Assembly (NCBI GenBank): GCA_023511675.1
Contig: JAIMBC010000014.1
Span: 1 to 41,445, forward strand
Direction of reading: 5' to 3'
Length of the DNA stretch: 41,445 nucleotides
From: Pirellulales bacterium
GTDB taxonomy: Bacteria > Planctomycetota > Planctomycetia > Pirellulales > JAIMBC01
The stretch's first letter is position 1. The number at the start of each line of letters is the position of its first letter. Under the pieces are notes generated by a model that searched no databases, was not told where the DNA came from, and was given only the letters and a program-made list of their open reading frames with translations. Of this stretch, positions 34,768 to 41,445 are shown piece by piece. The position numbers and the translations under genes were made by a program.

Positions 34768-35328
34768 ATGAAGCTGGTGGTCGGCCTGGGCAATCCTGGC
34801 CGCAAGTACGAGGCGACGCGTCACAACGTAGGCTTTGCCGTGGTCGGCCTGTTGGCTCGCCGCTGTGGTGCGGGCCCGCCGCGAGCTGCCTTTCGGGGTG
34901 AGGTAGCGGAGGTGCGTCTGGACGGCGAGCGCGTGCTGCTGTTGTGCCCCCACACGTACATGAACCGCAGCGGATTGAGCGTGCTGGCGGCCCGCGACTA
35001 TTACAAGCTGGAGAACCAGGACCTGCTGGTGGTGTGTGACGACTTCAACCTGCCGTTGGGTCGGCTGCGTGCCCGCGCTCGCGGCTCGGCAGGGGGGCAG
35101 CGGGGGTTGGCAGACATCATTCGCGTGTTGGGCACGGAGGAGTTCTGCCGGTTGCGGGTCGGCATCGGGCAGCCGCCGGCGGGGTGGGATCCGGCGGCAT
35201 ACGTGCTGTCGCATTTTAGTGAAGAGGAGCGAGTGGAGATAGACGCCGCCGTGGAACGTGCGGCGGATGCCGTGGAGGTGTGGGTCACGCGGGGCATTGA
35301 CGAGTGCATGAACCGATTTAATAGCTAG
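34768..35328 (+). CDS. pth: Peptidyl-tRNA hydrolase
   Basis: Pth frees tRNA from prematurely released peptidyl-tRNA. Catalytic and binding residues are present: GLGNPG (Asn9), RHNVGF (His19), TYMNRSG (Asn66) and CDDFNLPLGRLR (Asp92). The usual GGHNGL motif, whose Asn is conserved in E. coli Pth, reads GGQRGL here (109-114), so the His-Asn pair is Gln-Arg. The rest of the fold and the length of 186 fit. It starts 14 bases after rplY, so they are probably cotranscribed. Confidence 0.95.
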   Translation: MKLVVGLGNPGRKYEATRHNVGFAVVGLLARRCGAGPPRAAFRGEVAEVRLDGERVLLLCPHTYMNRSGLSVLAARDYYKLENQDLLVVCDDFNLPLGRLRARARGSAGGQRGLADIIRVLGTEEFCRLRVGIGQPPAGWDPAAYVLSHFSEEERVEIDAAVERAADAVEVWVTRGIDECMNRFNS

Positions 35329-35400
35329 AGAGATCAAGTCGCGTGCGTCCCCTTGGCGTGGGGCGTGCGAGGATAGCCCAGAGAGAGCAGGAGCCGTGCC

Positions 35401-35856
35401 TTGCCAGTAAACACGTACGAGGGACTCTTCATCTTCGATTCGAACCGCTACAGCCGAGATCCGGCAGGCGTATCGGGTCAAGTGGCGGAGGCGGTGGGGC
35501 GACAGGGGGGCGAGCTGCTCGTCAGCCGCCTGTGGGAGGAGCGTCGCCTGGCGTACCCCATCAAGGGGCACCGCAAGGGAACGTACTGGCTGATGTACTT
35601 CCGCATGGACAGCCACAAGCTCGCTGAATTAGATCGGGACTGCCGGATCAACGACGCCGTGTTGCGCCATCTGTTCCTCAAAATCGACCCGCGGATTGCG
35701 GATGCTGTCGTCCAGCACGCTCTGGCAGGGCACGAGGCCAGGCCGCGCCGGGCCGAGGGTGCAGGGGGCAAATCATCGGCTGCCCACGCCGGCCCCGCCG
35801 TGGAATTGGGCGTGGACGATCTGGAGGAAGAAACCGCCGACTTGGCCGAGGACTGA
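35401..35856 (+). CDS. rpsF: 30S ribosomal protein bS6, TTG start
   Basis: The 151-residue protein has the bS6 fold: NTYEGLFIFDSNRYS, EERRLAYPIKGHRKGTYWLMYFRMDSHKL and RINDAVLRHLFLKID. The last 45 residues are an extra Ala/Gly-rich acidic tail (VELGVDDLEEETADLAED), as in other large-tailed S6 proteins. There is no ATG or GTG at the right place; TTG 35401 lies 7 bases behind GGAG and is taken as the start. It heads the rpsF-ssb-rplI-dnaB order. Confidence 0.95.
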   Translation: MPVNTYEGLFIFDSNRYSRDPAGVSGQVAEAVGRQGGELLVSRLWEERRLAYPIKGHRKGTYWLMYFRMDSHKLAELDRDCRINDAVLRHLFLKIDPRIADAVVQHALAGHEARPRRAEGAGGKSSAAHAGPAVELGVDDLEEETADLAED

Positions 35857-35989
35857 ACTTCGTTGCATTGCCGGGAGCAATCTGCTAGCTTGACGGGCAG
35901 TGCGGTACACATGTTCATGTACTGACCGCTGGCAGGCGGGGGACGTGCGACTCGCCCCTTCCCCCCGGCGACGCAAAGGAGACCACCTC

Positions 35990-36475
35990 ATGGCAAGCTT
36001 CAACCGCGTGATCCTGGTAGGCAATCTGACGCGTGACGTGGAGTTGCGCTACATTCCCAGCGGCATGGCCGTGTGCGACTTGGGCCTGGCCGTCAACGAT
36101 CGGCGCAAGAATGCCCAGGGCGAGTGGGTCGATGACCCAGTGTTCGTTAATGTTACCCTGTGGGGCCGTACCGCAGAGGTGGCCAGCGAATACCTCTCCA
36201 AGGGCTCGGCCGTGCTGATCGAGGGCCGGCTCAAGTATGACCAGTGGGAGGGGAACGACGGGCAAAAACGCTTCCGCCTCCGCGTGGTGGGAGAGAAAAT
36301 GCAGATGCTGGGCACGCGGCAGGGAGATGCACCGCGTGCGGCACGTGCCGGCTCGGCCGCACGGGCTGACAGAGGCGAGCAGGCCCCGCCGCCAGCCTAC
36401 GACGAACCGCCCGAAGAAGGCCCCAACTTCTCCGGCCCGCCCGCCCCGCCGCCCGAGGACGATATTCCCTTTTAA
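35990..36475 (+). CDS. ssb: Single-stranded DNA-binding protein
   Basis: SSB coats single-stranded DNA in replication and repair. The OB fold (residues 1-110) begins [20 protein letters not shown] and includes [19 protein letters not shown] and [13 protein letters not shown]. The linker is Pro/Gly/Ala-rich, and the C-terminal tip is DDIPF, which binds partner enzymes. AAAGGAGA precedes ATG 35990. Length 161 is typical. It sits between rpsF and rplI. Confidence 0.97.
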   Translation: MASFNRVILVGNLTRDVELRYIPSGMAVCDLGLAVNDRRKNAQGEWVDDPVFVNVTLWGRTAEVASEYLSKGSAVLIEGRLKYDQWEGNDGQKRFRLRVVGEKMQMLGTRQGDAPRAARAGSAARADRGEQAPPPAYDEPPEEGPNFSGPPAPPPEDDIPF

Positions 36476-36558
36476 CCCCATGGCACGCCCCCCAGCCGCC
36501 GCTGCCCACGCAGCACCAGCCCGGGGCGCATGTCCTTCCTTGAACAGGTTGTCCACCC

Positions 36559-37107
36559 ATGTCTAGCACCGCACGCCGTCGCCGCCGCAGCCAGCACAGC
36601 CCACGCAAGCTGCCGCGCACCCCTACCGGCAATGTGGAAGTCCTGCTGATTCAGACCATCGACCACCTCGGCCAGCAGGGAGAGGTGGTCGCCGTCAAGC
36701 CCGGGTATGCCCGCAACTACTTGCTTCCGCAGGGACTGGCCACCATCGCCACCGAGCATCACAAGCGGATGATCGAGAAGCACAAGGCGCGCCTGCAAGA
36801 GATCCAGCGTGCGCGTCTAGCCGGGTTGCGAGCGTTGGCGGAGACGATCGGAGCACAAAGCGTCACGATCGAGGCCAATGCCAACGACGAGGGCCACCTC
36901 TACGGCTCGGTCGGCGCGAACGACATTGTCGCTGCCTTGAAGGGCAACGGCATCACCATCACGCCGGATCAGGTGCGGTTGACGGGTCCGCTGAAGGAGT
37001 TGGGCATGTACACGGTGCAGATCCATCTCGGCTATGACATCGATGCCCAGCTTCGCCTGTGGGTGGTGCCTGCCGTGCAAGGCGAACGTGCCGCTCCCGG
37101 CGCGTGA
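36559..37107 (+). CDS. rplI: 50S ribosomal protein bL9 with basic N-terminal extension
   Basis: The conserved N-domain reads VEVLLIQTIDHLGQQGEVV, then VKPGYARNYLLPQGLA. The C-domain ends with GPLKELGMYTVQIHLGYDID. The usual bL9 starts at the first of these strands. Here about 24 residues precede it, rich in Arg and Lys (TARRRRRSQHSPRKLPR), an extension I recall from other planctomycetes. A GTG at 36634 could give the short form, but no Shine-Dalgarno supports it. No rpsR (bS18) gene lies between ssb and rplI. Confidence 0.95.
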   Translation: MSSTARRRRRSQHSPRKLPRTPTGNVEVLLIQTIDHLGQQGEVVAVKPGYARNYLLPQGLATIATEHHKRMIEKHKARLQEIQRARLAGLRALAETIGAQSVTIEANANDEGHLYGSVGANDIVAALKGNGITITPDQVRLTGPLKELGMYTVQIHLGYDIDAQLRLWVVPAVQGERAAPGA

Positions 37108-37149
37108 TGATACGTTGCTGGTAGCGGCCGTCCTGGACCGGAGGATGCC

Positions 37150-38553
37150 ATGGAGCACGGCCAACCTCAACGCGGCAATGGTGCGCCCGCGCCAACGGTC
37201 TTCGACCGGCTCCCTCCGCAGGATCCCGATGCCGAGCGCGGCGTGCTGGGCAGCCTGCTGCTGGATCCCCTGATGTGCGACGAGGTCTCGCTGGCCGTAC
37301 GGCCCGAAGAGTTCTATGTGCATGCGCACCAGGTGCTCTTTCGGCACATGCTGGCGCTGCACAACGAGGGGAAGCGCATCGATGCCACGCTCTTGGTCGA
37401 CCGCCTGCGGCAGCATGGCGACCTGGATGCTGCGGGCGGCGTGCCCTACCTGCGCGAAGTGGTGGAAAGCGTTCCCACCGCCGCCAATGCGGTGCATTAC
37501 GCCCGCATCGTCCGCGCCAAGAGCACCCTGCGGCAATTGATCCACGCCAGCACCGAGATCATCCACGACGCCTACGACCAGTCTCAAGAAGCACGCGAGC
37601 TGCTCGCCGCCGCCGAACAGAAGATCTTCCGCATCCTCGATGAGCAGGGCACAGGCGACGTGGCCGCCATGGCCGACGTGCTCCAGGAAGCCCTTAGCCG
37701 CATCGACGCGCGGCTTGAGCGCGGCGCCGGCATCGGCGGTCTGCCCACCGGCTTTACCGACCTCGATGCCCGCATCGGCGGCTTGCATCCCTCCGAGCTA
37801 ATCATCCTCGCGGCGCGGCCGAGCATGGGCAAGACGGCCCTGGCCACCAACATTACCGACCATGTGGCCGTCAATTGCCGCCAAAGCGTGCTGTTCGTCA
37901 GCCTGGAGATGTCTCGCCTCGAGCTGGCCGAACGGATGTTGTGCTCGCGGGGACGGATCAACGGCCACAAGCTGCGCAACGGCTTCCTCTCTGCACTGGA
38001 CAAGAAGAAACTGGTCGAAGTTGCGGCAGAGATGAGCGCGGCGCCGCTGTACATCGACGATACGCCCAGCCGCACCATGACGGAAATCGCCGCCACGGCG
38101 CGGCGCCTCAAACGCCAGCAGGGCCTGGCACTGGTGGTGATCGACTACCTCCAGCTCATCGAGCCCGACAACCCCCGCGACCCACGCCAGGAACAGGTGG
38201 CCCGCATCGCCCGCCGCCTGAAGGGGCTGGCCCGCGAACTCAAAATCCCCGTCCTCTGCCTCGCCCAGCTCAATCGCCAGGCGGAAGTCACCCGAGACAA
38301 CCGCCCGCGCCTCTCCCACCTACGGGAAAGCGGCGCCATCGAGCAAGACGCCGATGTGGTCATGTTCGTCCACCGCGATGAGTACTACGCCACCAGCGAA
38401 GAGGAGCGCAGCCGCCTCGCCGGCCAGGCCGACGTGATGGTGGCCAAGCAGCGCAACGGCCCCACCGGCGACGTGAAGCTGGTCTGGCTCCAGGAATACA
38501 CTCGCTTTGAGAACTTCGCCCACGCTGCCGTCGGTGAGTACGAGCCGTTCTAG
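37150..38553 (+). CDS. dnaB: Replicative DNA helicase DnaB
   Basis: The 467-residue helicase has the N-terminal domain (LPPQDPDAERGVLGSLLLDP), Walker A in AARPSMGKTALAT (about 221-233), LFVSLEMSRLELAERML, Walker B in LVVIDYLQLI (about 328-337) and the SHLRESGAIEQDADVVMFVHR segment with the arginine-finger region. It unwinds DNA at the replication fork and recruits DnaG. No intein or insertion is present. GGAGG lies 5 bases before ATG 37150. It closes the rpsF-ssb-rplI-dnaB order. Confidence 0.98.
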   Translation: MEHGQPQRGNGAPAPTVFDRLPPQDPDAERGVLGSLLLDPLMCDEVSLAVRPEEFYVHAHQVLFRHMLALHNEGKRIDATLLVDRLRQHGDLDAAGGVPYLREVVESVPTAANAVHYARIVRAKSTLRQLIHASTEIIHDAYDQSQEARELLAAAEQKIFRILDEQGTGDVAAMADVLQEALSRIDARLERGAGIGGLPTGFTDLDARIGGLHPSELIILAARPSMGKTALATNITDHVAVNCRQSVLFVSLEMSRLELAERMLCSRGRINGHKLRNGFLSALDKKKLVEVAAEMSAAPLYIDDTPSRTMTEIAATARRLKRQQGLALVVIDYLQLIEPDNPRDPRQEQVARIARRLKGLARELKIPVLCLAQLNRQAEVTRDNRPRLSHLRESGAIEQDADVVMFVHRDEYYATSEEERSRLAGQADVMVAKQRNGPTGDVKLVWLQEYTRFENFAHAAVGEYEPF

Positions 38554-38939
38554 GAAACGATCTCATCACCAGCCACGCGCGGCACAAGCGTCACTCTCGT
38601 TCCCCGGCTCCTGCCTGAGAACGGACTGCCTCTGACGCTGTGCCTTGGTGGCACCTGTCACCGGCAGATGTCGCCACACTACTCCCTCGGGCACGCGCGG
38701 CCACGTTGGTACTGACGGCATTCATGCGGGCCTGGAGGCTGACTGTCTCTCGTTGCTCTTTCCCAATCAAATTCGGGCACTCGCACCGCGGGGGTGTGAA
38801 CGACCGTTACGCCGGTGGCGCTTGCCTCACTAGCAAGGCGGCGGACCATAGGCACACCGGCCTTCCGCGTCCGGCTCCCTCCCAACTGCGTAGCGGCTGC
38901 ACATCCTAACCCAGGGCCGCGCACGCGCACCCTGGGCTG
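38554..38939. other. Gap between dnaB and the IS-rich right end
   Basis: About 385 bases with no supported gene. It is the border between the conserved core block and the mobile-element-rich end. Confidence 0.4.
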
Positions 38940-39076
38940 GCCGCCGCGCACCCAACCGCCACTTCTCTCGATCAATGGCCCTTAACATCCTTCACCTCGC
39001 TTGCGTGCCCAGGTGATCTCCCCAGCCTGCACGTAAGCTACCAACCGCGGCAAGAATGGTGGAGGTGGTCGGTTGC
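38940..39076 (-). mobile_element. IS66-like left-end fragment, copy 2 (inverted)
   Basis: Read on the minus strand it starts GCAACCGACCACCTCCACC at 39076, keeps the leader (GGTTGGTAGCTTACGTGC and GCACGCAAGCGAGGTGAAGG) and reaches an ATG at 38988, where the frame reads MLRAIDREKWRLGARR. It is closely related to the copies at 27.1 and 41.3 kb but inverted. The homology fades past 38940. It lies 20 bases beyond the end of the lipase gene. Confidence 0.65.
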
Positions 39077-39096
39077 TCACTTTCGTTCCCCATTCC

Positions 39097-40140
39097 TCAA
39101 AGCGATTGGCCTGTGGGCCCAATCATGGAGCGGATTTTGGCGAGGTATAGCTCAATGGAATGGTCCCGCAGCCAGGGCATGTTGCCTTGATATACCGGTG
39201 GCCCATCAGGTCGTTTCTCAGACTCCTTGCGTTGTTTCAAGCTAGCCTTCAACGCTTGAAATTCGTGATCGGTGAGAGGTCTTGAAGCCTCCTCGCGTGC
39301 GTTGATGGGTTCATCAGGATGGGCACCGCCAACCGGGCGTTTCGCTTCGGAACGGCGAATGCCATCATCCGTGAGGTGGAGCAATGATCCACAGTGCGCG
39401 TATGCGGGTGGCACTTGTGGAACGATATCCGCACCATTAACTATACGGGCATAGCGCCCCAAGAGTTGCTTGTCGAGATAGTCGGCAAGCCCTTTTTTAG
39501 CAACCATCGGCTGACCGAAGGTGATTACCCCGTGGAGAGGTAGCTTCTCGATCTCGATTAAGCGGTGGGCACAGACCACGGCAAGGGCCCCACCCAGGCT
39601 GTGGCCTGTCACCCATAGATGCTTGGGTTGCTGCTTCTGAAGCGCAGCCATCACTTCTTTTTCCAGCTTCGTATAGGTACTTGCAAAACCTCTGTGCACG
39701 CGTCCATGCGGAGTTCGCATCGACAAAGCCTTAAGGTTAACCAGCCAATCGGCAGGATCATCCGTGCCTCGGAATGCAATCACTGCCACATTCTTGGCCG
39801 AAACGACATAAACAGCCATTGAATCCTCGATTATGGGACGAATCCACTCGAAGCCCAACCCGCAGTAACTCCTCTCTGCCGCAGGAGGCGTCTGATACGC
39901 GATGTCGCTTATCGACGCCATGAGTTCGGTGACGGACCACTCGGGTGGACCATTAGAATCCCACGAGGCTCGCAGCCGTTCGACTAAATCCATGGCTCGC
40001 TTTGCTGAACCATCTGCACGGTTCGGCTCCTGGTACGTTTTCTGGGGGTGAGGGGGCTGGCGTGCCACATATCCCGCGAAGACAACCAACGGCTCCATCG
40101 TCGCGCGCCACGGCCTGAGTGTACGCACAAGTCTGTTCAC
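39097..40140 (-). CDS. Class-3 (fungal-type) lipase, lower-GC island gene
   Basis: An alpha/beta hydrolase of the lipase class 3 family. AVIAFRGTDDPADWLVNLKA carries the oxyanion strand, HRGFASTYTKLE follows, LWVTGHSLGGALAVVCAHRL gives Ser181 in GHSLGG, IVNGADIVPQVPP gives Asp238, and RDHSIELYL gives His327. It would hydrolyse acylglycerols or other esters. No signal peptide is apparent. The start is uncertain: GTG 40140, ATG 40098 and ATG 39993 are in frame, and the domain needs only the last. Sample lines of this gene have 52-60% GC against well over 60% in neighbours. It is framed by an IS66-like end (39076) and an istB relic (40385), so recent transfer is likely. Confidence 0.85.
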   Translation of the reverse strand: MNRLVRTLRPWRATMEPLVVFAGYVARQPPHPQKTYQEPNRADGSAKRAMDLVERLRASWDSNGPPEWSVTELMASISDIAYQTPPAAERSYCGLGFEWIRPIIEDSMAVYVVSAKNVAVIAFRGTDDPADWLVNLKALSMRTPHGRVHRGFASTYTKLEKEVMAALQKQQPKHLWVTGHSLGGALAVVCAHRLIEIEKLPLHGVITFGQPMVAKKGLADYLDKQLLGRYARIVNGADIVPQVPPAYAHCGSLLHLTDDGIRRSEAKRPVGGAHPDEPINAREEASRPLTDHEFQALKASLKQRKESEKRPDGPPVYQGNMPWLRDHSIELYLAKIRSMIGPTGQSL

Positions 40141-40384
40141 ATAAATCCAGCTCTCCGCACTCGCTTGAGTAGAATGCGTAACCCGCCATTAAAAGGGGTT
40201 GGGCTCTTGCCGGCCTGACTTAACATCTCTCTCGACACTGCTATTTCGTTGCACCCGGAGATGAGCAGCACACAAAAGAGCAAGGATGGGCAGCGAAAAA
40301 AGGGCGATGCTTCCGTTTAATAATAGGCGTGGTCGGCAAGCCGTCAACCTTTGGCCGCATGCATGGTCGGGCGCGTCGCACCCC

Positions 40385-40643
40385 TCACATGTTCGGAGTG
40401 TTGAGGAAACCACCTGCTTTCCTCGCACCGAGGCTTACGTGCAGCCAATAACCCTCGCCTCGAATCTCTATCACATGGACCCGATGGGTTGTGCGATCGA
40501 TCAACGCGCCCGCCAGACGTCCGTCGCCCGCGAAAATGTCTGGCCACTCGGCGCACGGCAAGTTCCTCGTGGCGATCAGGCGCGTCCGCTCGTTGCACTG
40601 GCTGAAGAAGCTGAACAGGCGATCGGCCCCGTGTTTGTCTAGG
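40385..40643 (-). pseudogene. IstB-like (IS21 family) ATPase, C-terminal fragment
   Basis: The minus strand encodes LDKHGADRLFSFFSQCNERT, LIATRNLPCAEWPDIFAGDG and RLAGALIDRTTHRVHVIEIRGEGYWL. This matches the end of IS21 IstB helper ATPases (DKxGAxLLF, TSNLPFxEW, LTGALLDRLTHxxHI). The N-terminal two thirds with the Walker motifs are missing: the homology stops at 40644, exactly where an IS66-like GTAACC end begins. No istA is present. It is a relic produced by insertion. Confidence 0.75.
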
Positions 40644-40866
40644 GTAACCGTCCACACCAATCACTCTTGAGGTGGTTGGCTCCTTGCATGGCGGGCGGGG
40701 AGATGACGAGTCCACGGAAGCGACGCGGAGGATGGCGAGGCCTATTGAGCCAGAGAATCGGGGGCCGTGGAGTGGGGCGGCTGGAAGAAAGGGGAGGTGC
40801 ACCAGATGGTGCCTGCAAGAAGGCCGGTTACTGGAGCAGTATCAAGCATGGCTCGCACTGACAGGA
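40644..40866 (+). mobile_element. IS66-like left-end fragment, copy 3 (degenerate)
   Basis: Begins GTAACCGTCCACACCAATCACTCTTGA and keeps the same order of leader and start codon as the other copies. The ATG at 40732 opens MARPIEPENRGPW, comparable to MARPIDREKWRL of copy 1, then drifts. The leader stem is degraded. It interrupts the istB relic. Confidence 0.55.
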
Positions 40867-41257
40867 TTCATTGGCTTGATTAGTGCGGTGACGTTGCAAA
40901 CCTGTAGCTGCGGCCTGTTCATTATGGCCGCCCGTTCGTGGTGACCGCGTTGGTACCGTCCCTCGTGCCTCGCCCCACGCCATTGGCTCGGGCTTGCGAC
41001 CAAAACAAAGCCCGCGACTCTCGAGGTCGCGACCGTAAGGGAGCGGCGGAGCGCCAGCCTTCGCCGACCGTCGGGCAGCGGTGTAGCACCACGGAGGCAT
41101 GGCCCTTGTGGCCGGGCCAGACGCCGGCTGCCACGAAGGGGCTACGAGCCGGAGTGCCAGGATCCCACGCCGCCACTGGCCGTACCCCACAACCGAGACG
41201 GAGTGGCCATCCCCACGTAACTGCGACCTCCGAGCTCAACCACCCCTGCCCATAATC
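40867..41257. other. Gap between two IS66-like ends, nothing recognised
   Basis: About 390 bases with no supported frame. It is probably the remainder of the element or chromosomal debris between two insertions. Confidence 0.4.
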
Positions 41258-41445
41258 GTAACCGTACACCGCAAACGTCACCGTACACCGTCACCATTCT
41301 TGACAGGGTTGGGCGCTTGCGTGCGGGCGCGGTAATTGACGAGTGCACGCAAGCGAGGTGAAAGATGCCAAGGCCGATTGATCGACAGAAGTGGCGGTTG
41401 TGGGCGGGGGGGTGCGGTTCGAGCGAAGCGGCTTGAGCGGCGGCG
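41258..41445 (+). mobile_element. IS66-like left end, copy 4, with start of tnpA-like gene (runs off right edge)
   Basis: Starts GTAACCGTACACC, with ACCGTACACCG duplicated shortly after, and the same leader as copy 1. AGGTGAAAG precedes ATG 41365; the frame reads MPRPIDRQKWRLWAGG. A G-run then shifts the frame and the next frame continues VRFERSGLSGG, matching RRFEQSGLTV of copy 1. So this copy carries a one-base indel near 41401-41412 unless that is a sequencing error. It continues beyond the window. Confidence 0.65.
41314..41355 (+). promoter_or_regulatory. Leader stem-loop of the IS66-like element, copy 4
   Basis: CGCTTGCGTGC at 41314-41324 pairs perfectly with GCACGCAAGCG at 41345-41355 around a 20-base loop, ending at the AGGTGAAAG ribosome-binding stretch of the tnpA-like frame. 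This is the longest of the conserved leader stems. Confidence 0.55.

Noticed and set aside
1-41445. Search for tRNA, rRNA and CRISPR arrays
   Set aside because: No T-loop/acceptor combination, conserved rRNA segment or regularly spaced 25-40 base repeat array was recognised by eye; a covariance-model scan could still find a tRNA.

Overview
The window looks like a piece of a GC-rich Planctomycetota chromosome, most likely Pirellulales-like. This is inferred from protein families, not from an rRNA. The supporting families are a BBP7-type outer-membrane barrel, a CpaC-type secretin with a planctomycete-style tail, a membrane protein with two degenerate anti-sigma-like repeats, a type-2 OMP decarboxylase, and the order bL25-pth-bS6-ssb-bL9-dnaB. 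Coding density is modest, with many gaps of 300-1300 bp. No rRNA, tRNA or CRISPR array was recognised.

Left part (1-16226): the end of a ModA-like binding protein (cut by the window edge), pyrF, a lipoprotein of the TolC efflux family with a long disordered tail, a cupin, a NagA-like deacetylase with a changed metal-ligand motif, a secreted CAP-domain protein, an SRAP (YedK/HMCES) protein, a 757-residue transmembrane FecR/HEAT-like protein, an HDOD protein, a small TPR protein and a BBP7 barrel. Most are single genes with their own intergenic regions.

Middle part (17118-24247): the most coherent accessory unit. It holds a SpsF-like nucleotidyltransferase, a NeuB/SpsE synthase with SAF domain, a HAD phosphatase, a GT-B-like glycosyltransferase, a Wzx-like flippase and a CDP-alcohol phosphotransferase. 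The last five overlap or abut by a few bases, so they are probably translated from one mRNA. Together they suggest a cell-surface glycan carrying a nonulosonic-acid-like sugar and a phospho-alditol or phospholipid link. Several members deviate at key motifs. This is my best candidate for an undescribed system.

Then come rpmE-prfA (minus strand), a transposon graveyard (26.4-27.4 kb) and a minus-strand operon of a Tad/CpaC-type secretin, a glycine-rich lipoprotein, a TPR protein and a secreted hypothetical. A divergent M14/AstE-like metallohydrolase follows, and then the translation/replication block rplY-pth-rpsF-ssb-rplI-dnaB (34.1-38.6 kb).

Right end (38.9-41.4 kb): a lower-GC class-3 lipase lies between remnants of insertion sequences. 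A dispersed IS66-like left end, starting GTAACC and carrying the start of a tnpA-like gene, occurs four times in the window. Two copies abut truncated transposition genes of other families (ISKra4-like transposase and IS21-type istB), which implies IS-into-IS insertion.
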